Assembly (NCBI GenBank): GCA_028456385.1
Contig: JALNQF010000420.1
Coordinates: 1 to 32,300 of the forward strand
Source: Ophiosphaerella korrae
Taxonomy: Eukaryota; Ascomycota; Dothideomycetes; Pleosporales; Phaeosphaeriaceae
Direction: 5' to 3'
Length of the DNA: 32,300 nucleotides
The notes under the pieces were generated by a model, which worked only from the letters and a program-made list of their open reading frames with translations, was not told where the DNA came from and ran no database searches. Numbering within the stretch: the stretch's first letter is position 1; every line of letters begins with the position of its first letter. Below are positions 1 to 10,200 of this stretch, piece after piece. The position numbers and the translations under genes are program-made.

Positions 1-76
<76 letters not shown>

Positions 77-98
77 GCTGTTGCTGTTGCTGTTGCTG
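1..98. repeat. (TTG/CTG)n trinucleotide repeat encoding polyglutamine
   Basis: Positions 3-98 read as 32 uninterrupted Gln codons on the minus strand and continue past the edge. The part nearest the unique sequence alternates CAG and CAA; the rest is pure CAA. It lies in frame in the C2H2 gene, so length changes would alter only the glutamine number. Confidence 0.95.
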
Positions 99-1954
99 AA
101 GGTGTGGTTGACCGTGTTGAGCATGTCTCATGCTCATTGCCGCAACAGGATCTTGCAATACAAACTCGCTACCAACATCAGTCTGGGCCTGGGCTTGGGT
201 CATCTGTGACGGTGCCCGCACGTGTGATGAATGCACCGAGGCCTCTCTAGTGTTGTTGATACGGTTTCCAATCTTATGTAACGGCTTTGAGATCATCTGC
301 CCAAGTGATGGTCGTTCATAATATTGCGACTCTTCAAACTGAGGAGCGGCATCAAAATAGCTGGGGTAACACCACCCTAGCGGGTTCGCGGAAGGTTTGA
401 CCTGCTCATTAAAGTCATCCGTGGGTGTATGGGGCTGTTGGTGGTCCACCACGGGCGTGTGACCATGTGGTGGTGCGCTCATCGGCGTCGAGCTCATGGC
501 ATGTGACATATCAGGAATGGCTGGTTGCGCCACGCCAAGAAAATCTCCAGGATCAAGATCCATATAACTAATCCGATGGCCTGCTGTGTCCACCGTTGGT
601 GAATCTGCTTCAATGTAAGGAGATGATGCACAATCATACTCCGTGCTATGGGTCATGGTTTTACTGACTCGAAGCAATGCCGCGTTAATTGACGTGAGCC
701 GGGAACGAGACAATTGCGGATTAGCATGGCCAATGAGGACCTGCATCCGTTGCTCTCGAGATAATTTGTCACCATGTGGGACCGAGTCTCGGCTCGGGGT
801 CACGAATCCGAGTGGCAGTTGTTGATGAACAGGCTCCAGTGGTATGTCTGCACGCAGGCTCATGGCCGTAATCAGCACTTCTTCCCGACTCGGCCGAAGA
901 TCGCAACACTGAAGCTTCTGTCGCAAAATTCTGGTGTTATCTGGGCACCAGTTGATATGTGATCGAGATTCTCGTAGTCGCTCATCTAGGCACGCGACCA
1001 GCTCCTTCCAGGTATCGTGCAGGGCCTCCTGTCGGATCAGGTTCCGAATGACGGTAGAATACTTCCACTGCTCGAAGCTTGCACCGTTCTTCATATGTTT
1101 GGCAACATGGTCGCACCGCTCATCCCACCCGATGCTGACCTCTTTGCACTTGTCGAAACCACAGCCAAAAACTCTTCTAGGTAACAAGGAAATGCCAATG
1201 TCAGTGAGCGATGGAAGAGGCCGTCCTGAGTGGTAGCGCTGATGATGCTTCACAAAATCCTTCTGGCGGTCAAAGATGCGGTTACATCCAATGACAATAC
1301 AGGGCCAATCCTCTCCCGTCTCATGCATCCGCATTTCATGCTTCTTCCAATCCGACTTTGCTTTGAAGGTCTTTAGCGATTTTTGCTCGGCACAATAAGT
1401 GCAAAACATGTAGGGGTCGCCAGATTGAGCCTGGCCTTTGTCATCTGGAAATGTGGCAGGGGAAGCCGCACTAGTCTCTTCTGTAGGTGTGAAGCTTGGC
1501 TCGGGCTTCACGTCAAGAGGACTGCTGACATCCGAGGCGGGAGTTAATAGGGCAGGAACTGGTCTAGTTGGGTCAAGTCCAGCTGGATAGGAACGTGGTT
1601 CGGCCCTTCTGTTTCTTGAGCGCGAAGAGCTTGATGAAGCGACAGAGGGAGCCATGTCGCTGCTACGGGTGGAACTGGAAAAGGTAGATGCAATGGAAAG
1701 CCTGGATCGCCATGATGAGGTGGAAGACGAGGTGGAGTTTGTACTGGAGGTTGCTGTTGACATGAAAGACGAGGCGACGGAACTACGGCCTGGGTGGCGT
1801 AAGCGAAAACAGCAGTCGGAAGATGAGACAAGCATGACATACGTGACTCGAGGGTCTGGGAAAACATTCGCTGGATCAAGTGCGGTGGGTGCCTTGCCAG
1901 GAGAGCCTCGATGTGTCGCATGGACTCATCGGGTATGTCTAGATTGTCGTCCAT
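1..1954 (-). CDS. C2H2 zinc-finger protein with polyglutamine tract (3' end off the window)
   Basis: Probable nuclear DNA-binding protein of the fungal C2H2 finger type; its targets are not recognisable. The start is the first ATG (1952-1954, MDDNLDIPDES); upstream in frame there is only a TTG. An intron at 1790-1842 (53 nt, GTATGT...CAG) joins a 37-codon first exon to the frame that then stays open to the left edge. A Ser/Thr-rich stretch (about residues 40-100) precedes three fingers. Finger 1 is C166/C169/H187/H192, finger 2 is C200/C205/H218/H223, and finger 3 is C246/C251/H264/H268. The second half is low-complexity and ends in at least 32 consecutive Gln codons at the edge. The spacing C-x2-C-x17-H in finger 1 is longer than the classic finger. 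The family call is firm; a role as a transcription factor is inferred. Confidence 0.85.
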
Positions 1955-2010
1955 GATGGCAAGGCGGAGGAGCAGGCGGGCGGTTAGCAGGACATGACAA
2001 AGCGAAAAGC

Positions 2011-2105
2011 GAGCAGGAAGCAATGGGAAGCAATGGGAAGCAGTGAGAAGCAGTGGGAAGCAGTGGGAAGCAGTGGGAAGCAGTGGGAAGCAACGGAAAG
2101 CAAGG
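2011..2105. repeat. 10-bp tandem repeat upstream of the C2H2 gene
   Basis: Eight near-perfect head-to-tail copies of a 10-bp unit (consensus CAGTGGGAAG) fill 2021-2100, with decayed half-units on both sides. The four copies at 2051-2090 are identical and outer copies differ by one to three bases, which suggests recent expansion from the middle. The array begins 67 bp upstream of the C2H2 start codon, so it lies in the 5' leader or core promoter of that gene. Confidence 0.9.
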
Positions 2106-3210
2106 AGCGAGAGACGGGCACGGCGGGTTGAAGGCGACGGCTAGAAGGCTAGAAGACCAGGAGGCGGCGAAGGAGAGTGGGAAGGGCTATGCAGGCGAGG
2201 CAACGGCTTAGGGGCGAAGGAGTGGATGAACGTGTGTCCGGGCAGGCGTCAGCTGCAGTTGGTGCGACGGTAGGGTTATATCACATCACCAGATTGCATG
2301 TGTCGCGGGGGGCGCGGAATGGGGAAAGGTTCTGGAAGAGAGATAGAAGCTTGGAAGGCGCGTGGAAGCAACTAAGACGCCCGGCGGGCTCGCAAGGGCG
2401 TTCGAGCACGCTGGCCGGCCTCAGCTTTGGGGCAAGGCTGAGGATGCGATGGTTTCTTCGTTGTCGTACCCTGCAAGGGGTTTGGTACCTGGATGACGCA
2501 TTGCTGGCCGACTGCTCGAAGCGTGCTGGCGCTGTTGGAGTGACATGCATTCGCAATCTAACAGGAGCCGCTCCTCGTATGTGCTATGCCCCAGCAAGTG
2601 TCTAGGAGAGGAAGGCCGTCGGCCGGCTAAACAAGCGGGCAAGCCGACCTCTTGGGCGTGCAGTAGCGCGCCGATAAGACACTCAGGTACATGAAGCCAT
2701 GGCCAGCCCCATCACCGTCCTATCCGTCTTGCTGGGCCGCGGTGATGGGCCGCCATCACGTGCCGGGCAACGCGCAGCGGGCTGTCGCTAGCTGCACCAA
2801 ACGGGCAGGCGCCATCCACTCCCAGTCCCCTCCCATGTCGCCATCCCAAACCGTGTCGCATCTCCGACCAGACCCCATACGCCAATCTTGGTCTACACCC
2901 GTTCTCAGAATCTCCACGCCCTACCTCTCTCCACAGCATCCGTCTTTTCTTCTCCGTCTCACCTGACTTCATACGCACCATCCCTGTCCGCCTATATATA
3001 GTCGTGGTACTTAACCTACTACACCGCGCTAGACATATTGCCTCCACCATGCCTGCCTTCTTGGCTTCCATCGCCGCCCCATGCCGCATGTCTCACTGCC
3101 AAACACCTCTCCTCTATCCAGCATAGTCAGCACGCCGTGTCACGTCCAATCAACCCAGAGGAGCCTGCTCTGTGCACATTCAACTTTGCTTTCATTCTCA
3201 ACTAGCCTAC
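2106..3210. other. Intergenic region between the C2H2 and beta-glucosidase genes
   Basis: No reading frame here shows family resemblance, and the short frames on both strands look like chance. The left part is the promoter side of the C2H2 gene. The right part holds a plus-strand CT-rich stretch, a TATA element and a short ORF (listed separately), and then the 3' flank of the beta-glucosidase gene. Confidence 0.6.
2993..3126 (+). promoter_or_regulatory. Orphan core-promoter-like segment: TATA element plus short ORF
   Basis: A CT-rich run (about 2920-2970) is followed by TATATATA at 2993-3000 and an ATG at 3049 in a good context (CCACCATG). This ATG opens only 25 codons (3049-3126), ending in TAG. 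The order pyrimidine tract, TATA, ATG about 50 bp later resembles a real ascomycete start region, but no recognisable protein follows. It could drive a short peptide, a spliced gene whose next exon I cannot identify, or a transcript antisense to the 3' end of the beta-glucosidase gene. It could also be chance. Confidence 0.25.
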
Positions 3211-5870
3211 CTATTTCTGGCCAACCACCGTCACCTTCTTCTGTGCAACCAGATCTCGAGAACTGAACCCCACATAGATAGTAAACTCGCCTGTAGGGAT
3301 CACCCATTGCTGGCTCACTACGTCCCAGTAGCTCAAATCTCGCCGCATCAGCTCGAAACCAACCCTCTTGCTCTCCCCTTTTTTGAGCTGCACCTTCTCG
3401 AACCCACGAAGCTGTCGTGGAGGCGTACCAGCAGGCGCTGTCGATGGCAGGCCCACGTATAGTTGTGGAACACTGGCGCCGGCCACCGAGCCCGTGTTCG
3501 ACACAGAAATGCTCACGTTGTACACGGCTTCCCAGAGGGCAGGGTTGCCGCCTGGTTGAATAGGCCGATTTTCCGGATGCGAGCTGATATTACTCGCCAG
3601 AGGTGATATTTCCAAGTTCGATATGCTGAAGGTAGTATAGGATAGACCAAACCCAAACTCATATCGTACGCTAATGTTGTGCGCATCAAAGTACCGGTAA
3701 TCAATCTCAAGCTTCTCATCGAACCATGATTGCCAATCATCAAATCCGGTCGTGTTAATTCCTGTCGTTGGCGGCGCGTTATAGTCAGTCCCATTGAGCG
3801 CAATAGTGTAAGGCAAGTGCCCAGATGGATTGACATCGCCGTAAAGAAGATCCACGAGACTGTTGCCGTTCTCTTGGCCAGGGTAGTGAGCTGCAAGAAT
3901 AGCAGTAACGTTGGGATGATCGGACCAAGGTAGTGTGTTGACTCCAGAGGAATGTGTGACAACAACAGTGTTGTTGCAGAATGCTGCAACGCTCTCAACA
4001 ACATCATCGCCATTCCAGTCGACGCTAAGATGCACACGATCTTCAGCCTCCTGAGCCCATGTTTTAAGCATGACGATGCAGACGTCTGGCTGACCGCGAG
4101 GGATCAACAAGCTATCGACCTTGCTCGCAGCAATGAAAGTATTATTCAGCCAATATTGAACAAGTCCCCCATCTGCCTTCGCACGGCTCTGAATTGCTTG
4201 CAGCGGAGTCACCAGGTAGGTAAATTGACCTGTACCACTACCTCCTCCAGCCGAGAGTGTGCCATATTCATAGTTCACCTGGTTCAGGACGCTATTCTGA
4301 GTAGGGGCGCCAGCATCATTACCAAAAATGGCAATATTCCTAGGGGCCTTGAGAGGCAGAGCACCGTTTTTATTCTTCAAGAGAACTGCTCCAGCCGCGC
4401 CATGCCTCCGAATCAGTTCTGCATGGTTGCCGCGAACGTCACGGCTGCGTTTTCCAGTGAGTGTGAAATTGCGCGTCCATGTTTTACGCGGCGAGAACGT
4501 GTTCAAGTCGGCAGTAGAGGGGTCAATAGTAGGGAAATCTTTATCTTGGCCGAGCCAAAAGTAAGGCGTCATGATACGGATAACCATATCATCGACACGA
4601 GAAGTAGAAAGAGTTCCATTTTGCACGCCAGTGGTGATATTTCCACCAAAGAACGAGGGTATGCCGAAGTTCATCCCGTACGGACCTAACCCACCAGGCA
4701 TATTCATATCAAGGCCGGCTTCGATGGATGCAACGCCTGAATGGGTTGCACCCCAATCAGACATAACATAACCCTGGAATCCGAGTTCAGTTTTAAGCAA
4801 TCCGTTTTGGGTAGCGCTGTTTTGGCAGCCATGCGAGCCGTTGATCCGTTGATACGCGCACATGAAAGACGCCGCCTTCGCTTTTACAGCATTGGCAAAC
4901 GGCCACATATACAGCTCGTGCATTGTTCTGTCGTCTATATTCGCGGAGATGGCACCTTCGGTTTTGACAGTAGTGACGTTCTGGGAGTAAACAGGGTTAC
5001 GCTGGATCTCCTGTTCATTACCAACCCAGTGCTTTGCACAGGCTTGCACTCCTGCATCCTGGTGGCCAATGATTGTCTTCTCCATAGCAACACCAGAAAG
5101 GTAAGGATCGGAGCTGAAACCTTCCCAATTGCGGCCAGCATAAGCGGAGCGTCCTAACGGGCCGGCAACAGGTCCAAGAACAACGTGTGCGCCCTTGGCC
5201 TTGAACTCGCGACCCATTGCCAGCCCACGTTCGTACATAAGTTCCTTGTCCCAGGTAGCGCCTATACATATATATCTAAGTATCATCATAGTCTCTAGAG
5301 TTTGATAGACTTACCAGCTGAAACACCTGCAGAGAAGACACTGGCAAAGTCTGCTACACGGATGGCCAGTGGGCCATCCTGGAGACAAAGCCCACCAAAT
5401 CCCAGGCGAGGAATAGCAACGATGTTGCCGACACAGGGCCCAGCTTGACCCGTGACCATGTCGGCTTTCTCCTCAGTAGTGAGCTTTGCAACGAACGCTT
5501 TCGCCTTTTCGAGCGCAGCTTCCCAGCCGCCAGCGCCAGTAATCTTTGCTGGAAAACGTCAGTCACAATCGAAACGACCCATATTTTGGCTTTTATGTAT
5601 TCTGGTAGAGAGATTATGCCTTGGCAGCCGCACAATGCGGATAGAGAAGTGTGTGAAAATGTCATAGGCACAAGAACATCGGGTCAACATACGCGAGGGA
5701 TACACAGCAGGCGATGAGCCATATTCTGTGAGGATGGTGGTGTTGAATGGCTGAATATATTGGAATGCATTCTCATCTCGGCTACCAGGACGCCCACTGA
5801 AGTCCTGGGCATTGACTGCGTTTGAGAGCAGGATAGAGCCCACAAGCAACGAGGATAGAAGGTTCGCCAT
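3211..5870 (-). CDS. Secreted beta-glucosidase, glycoside hydrolase family 3
   Basis: Predicted to release terminal beta-linked glucose from cello-oligosaccharides or glucosides outside the cell. Exons are 5693-5870, 5315-5548 and 3211-5261 (820 aa); the introns are 144 and 53 nt. I start at ATG 5870 because it opens directly into a signal peptide (MANLLSSLLVGSILLSNAVNA); ATG 5894 in frame would add eight residues. GH3 landmarks in order: QDGPLAIR, KHWVGNEQE, and GYVMSDWGATHSG, whose Asp (about residue 306) is the expected nucleophile. Then come an AEDR segment in the GH3 C-terminal domain, HPNVTAIL...PGQE, and a C-terminal fibronectin-III-like domain with PPRQLRGFEKV. Several Asn-X-Ser/Thr sites fit secretion. 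Length is normal for fungal GH3 enzymes. Family call is firm; the exact substrate is not readable. Confidence 0.93.
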
Positions 5871-5928
5871 TATTGACTGAGGCAGACTTGACATCGGCTG
5901 AACCGTTGGATATGGGGCACATCATGTC

Positions 5929-5936
5929 TTATATAG
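5929..5936 (-). promoter_or_regulatory. TATA box of the beta-glucosidase gene
   Basis: On the minus strand the element reads CTATATAAG, about 60 bp upstream of the ATG at 5870. Position and sequence fit a fungal TATA box. Confidence 0.55.
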
Positions 5937-7274
5937 CCTAAGATTTTTTGCCTTGACCGGAGCGGCGACTCAAGACTAACGGGCTATGAGGTACATGTTC
6001 TGCTCCCTGTACCGAAGTCTCCCCGGTGCCATGGGGGCCCGCGACGTCATACGGGTGCATGGAGAAGCATTGCCAAGGTGACAGTTGCCTACATATCATG
6101 TATCCGCGTCGGTAGATAGTAGTGGAGTGCTTGCTGGGGGCTCATGAGTCACCCAACCAAAGAAATCCGTGGTACCGGTATCCAGAATCAAAGAATGATG
6201 AACATCAGGGGTCATCCTACCTCAGGCGACATCTCCAGCATCAATGCCCGTTGGCATGGATTCATAACTACTTTGCCCCTGGACCTGGAAACAAAACATT
6301 CGACCATCACGCAAGCCAGGTTAGGATGGCCAAAGATAAACAAGCCTCATGGAAGCAGCATGCCATGGCTGATTGTGACATGTCAGTCCCGAAACTACCG
6401 CGAATCGGTCATAATAACGGGAAACTGTCGACGTGGAGCGGTACCAAGCAACGCCTCAATACCTTGTGAGAACATTGGCAGCGTCGTGACGAGGCTGACG
6501 GCCAACAAGAATTTTGATGCGCAAGCAAGCGTCCGAACATCAGTGGTGGTTCGGGTGCCGGACCAAGCCTAAAATGGACACCCCGCAGCTCCTGCACGTG
6601 CCAACCCGAGGTTTTGCCAGGGCAACGGGAAAAGTGTGGGGATCGTGAGATGGATCGCGGGCGTTGAACAAGGTCCGCATAGCTGCTGTTGGCTGGCGGG
6701 AAAGGCATGGCACCACAGCCGAGGTTCTTCCCAGAGCAGAGTAAGAGCGGAGATGATCATGAGCCACTGAAGAACAAAATTTCTTGTTGAATGCAACCCA
6801 CATCCATCCACATCCAGACTTTTTCATCGTGGGGTCTGCAGCACCTTTGGTACTCACTGCCGGGTCTCTCCACATTTGCCTGTCATCACCATGTACTTCA
6901 TATCGGCTAACTACAAGGGCTCATTTTATGGTTCCTTTTCTTACCTATGTTCGATCAGTTGCCATAGAGTTCCCATTTTTGTAATTTGCGCACCGTGGAT
7001 TTTTGAGCGCAACATTGCTTCCAGACAAAATTGTCCAGGATATGTTAGGCGAGGCACCTCCCAGTCTCTGAATTCATAGCCATTCAAGTTATTCATGCCC
7101 CCAGTACAAATGGTTTCGTTAGTTTGTTACACCATGTGCACTCAATTGCATAGTCTCATCGGCTGTAAAGATAGTTGGATAGTTGGTTAGTGAAGATGTA
7201 GTAGATTAATAGAGGGAGTTACACAGGGGTCCAAAGTACTACCTTCTGTAGACGCAAACTATTGAGATTTTTAT
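5937..7274. other. Intergenic region: beta-glucosidase promoter and 3' flank of the PDR transporter
   Basis: No supported gene; the short frames on both strands lack family features. Two hexamers fit the CreA/Cre1 carbon-repressor consensus SYGGRG: CCGGGG on the minus strand (6021-6026) and CTGGGG on the plus strand (6134-6139), about 150 and 265 bp upstream of the beta-glucosidase ATG. A CRE-like GACGTCAT lies at 6043-6050. Carbon repression of a beta-glucosidase is plausible, but such short motifs occur often by chance. Confidence 0.35.
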
Positions 7275-10200
7275 TCAAGCCCTCGTAGCCTCCCTTCTCC
7301 TTAGATCTGCACCTTGCGCAGCCGCATTTGCAACTTCATTCGGCGCATTATCCGTCATCTCTTTCGCCTTGGCGCCTTTTTTCGTCTTGTAAAATTTATT
7401 AGTAAATGTCTGTAAATTCGCAACGCGGAATAACCAATATGTGAATACTGCAATAAAGATATTGAAGGCAATAAATGCAAAGATAATGCCAAAATTACGC
7501 CATCTGTCGCTGTATGAGATGGACACGGATGCAAGAAACTCGTCACTATTGGAAAGTGAACAGTACTCGCAAGCAGAAGTGGCCATGGGGTTTTGGACCA
7601 CGCCAGCCGCAGCCGTTGTGTAGCTTTCGAGATAGGCGCCGCATGATTGACCAGGTGGAGGGTCAAAAACAGAGATTTCGCTGTCGCTGCAAAAGACTTT
7701 GCGGCCTGCTAACATGGTAGATACTATGCCCCCTACCCAGTAAGTGAATGGCCTATAGATAGTCAGAATAAACCTCAACGGGAATCACATTAAGAATATA
7801 CTTACGATATGCGATACATGAAGATCCAAAAGCCTGGCAGTTGGTTGGGTGGCTGCAAAACACCGTTGAACAATATGCTCATCAGCGTGAGTAGGGAAAC
7901 CAGTCCCGCCGCCGTCTCAGCATTCGGTAGGGCAGCAATCGTCATGCTGGCAAATGTCGATGTATAAATAAGAAGTTGCATACTGAACAAAAGTACAAGA
8001 CCCTGGCGCTCCCCGGACTGGTGTGCACCAACGACAGGGTAGTAAAAGCATGCAAAAGTGAGAATACCTGCAAACATGCTGTAAGGTATCTCGACAATAA
8101 TGTTGGCAATCATGAATGCAATCCACGAATATGCCTTGCTAGGGCGCTCGCGGGATTCGTATAAAGAGCGTTGCGTGATAAAGAGAGGTTGAATCTTACG
8201 ATACGTCAGTTAAGCCACGGAGTGTCTATTGAATATCATCCACTTACCTGTTGAACAAGGGATGAGAAGATGGTTGTCATCATGAAGACAGAAAAGATAA
8301 TTGTCTGCATACCAGCCTTTGTCGAATCCGCCGAGAAGAACGAGAACCCAATGAAAAGCGAAGCTATAGCGCATAGGCCAAACTTTGCTATAACATAGCT
8401 CGGCATCCTCCAGTATTGCTGAAACACACGCTTCGTGCACGCCCAGATCTGTGCGGATAATGGCATGGCATACGCCCCTCCACCAGTTTCATTTGGAATT
8501 TTCAGATTCTCATGTTCTTTCTCTTTGTGTAGCTGTTCAATTTCCTGTTGAACCATTTGGAAGTCTTGGCTCGATTTCCAAACATCAAACCACTCCTTAC
8601 CCTGGTCGTTTTTGCCGGCGTTGACGATTTCAAGCATATATTCGGCGGGATTTTCATCTTTACCGCAAGGGCGCGCTCCTTGATTCTCAAAATAGTGCAA
8701 CAAAGTCCGAGAATTCAAGCCTATCTCGCCAAAGTAGACAGTCTTACCACCTTTAGCAAGAAAGAGAAGTCTATCGAACTCTTGAAACAGGATAGCACTT
8801 GGCTGATGGATAGTGCAAAGAATGGCCTGTCCGGCGGATGATAGTTTTTTGAGGAATGATATAATTGACCAGGAACTCTGTTCCAAAGTTAGTGACCTTC
8901 TCATGAAGGTGAGCAAGACGAAACGCAGCACACTATGAATTCAAGTAACACATTGACAACACTGAGCATTATACAGAGGGCAAAATAGACATACTCACCT
9001 GGCTATCAAGTCCTGATGTAGGCTCATCAAGAAATAGAAGTAGCTTTGGCTTTGCAGCTAGTTCAACGCCGATGGTGAGAAGTTTGCGCTGTTCAACATT
9101 CAAGCCTTCACCAGGCACTCCAACAACAGCGTTCGCAAAGTCTTCCATGTTCAGCATCTTTATGACCTCTTCTACATATGCGAATTTCTCCGTCTTGCTC
9201 ACCGACTTCGGTTGACGCAGCATTGCTGAAAACTGAAGAGATTCGCGTACAGTCGCAGTTTCGAGGTGGAGGTCCCTATTATAGTCAGAGATGCCGATCT
9301 GTTTCATTGGGTGCTGTGACTTGCTGCTGCTGAACGTAACCAGTGGACCTTTGGAATGCTGGGTCTAGCGGTTTGCCGTTGACAAACATGTCGCCCGTGA
9401 TGACTCCCATTTTCGTTCTTTGCGCAAGTGCATCGAGTAGTGTTGTTTTACCGGCACCAGAAACACCCATCAGTGCAGTCATGGATCCCGGCCTGACGAA
9501 ACCCGAGACATGGTCTAGTAGTCGGCGTGGCTCACCTTTGATCTCAATATCGTAAACTACGTTTCTCCATGTAAAAATGCTTTTTTGTTCTTCGATGACG
9601 CTGACGTTACTAGTAGCGTCTGTCTGCTTTGTAGTATTGGCTCTGTTAGCTTCTTCGTCAATTAGCTTTGTGCCACCCTTTTGTAGGTAAGCTGGGACAT
9701 GACCGCGCTGAAACACTAGTTGCTCAGCTGTATTGCTCGTAGACGAGTTGACCTCAACCGCGATGAAGTATGTGATCATAAAGAAGATCAAGAAGACCCA
9801 CAAGATGCCGAACTAGAAACATAAGAGCAACATTAGTGAATGATTCTGAATGAATTTACGTAGAACTTGACTTACATTTCTCCAGACTATATTTTTGATG
9901 CGTTAGTAGATGTTTTATCAACGATTCAGATTGCGCCTACTTACCATGAGACCAAGAGTACGAGTATGACACTTCGATGAATCTATCGCCAGAGACAGAC
10001 GCCTGACCGGCAATTGCACCTTGAGTACTGCAGATGAACGAGTTCCCCGAGAGATTGTAGCCAGGGCCCATAGGCGTGAATTGATCACAGGGAAAATCAA
10101 CACCGTGAAACTCATTTGCGAGAAGAATCTCGAAGGCGTAGAAGATGGGATTGATCCATCGAATCCAACCGAAGTATACCGGCATTTCCGGTATGCGAAT

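Noticed and set aside
2021..2100. CRISPR-like array
   Set aside because: 10-bp units are contiguous with no spacers, in a eukaryotic leader region: a minisatellite.
2177..2966. Short frames of 70-140 codons near the C2H2 promoter
   Set aside because: GC-rich chance frames on both strands with no family features.
3952..4689. 245-codon plus-strand frame inside the beta-glucosidase
   Set aside because: Antisense shadow of conserved GH3 coding sequence, with no motif of its own.
6122..6875. Several 80-140 codon frames on both strands in the beta-glucosidase to PDR gap
   Set aside because: Overlapping on opposite strands, no recognisable motif, no supporting splice sites.
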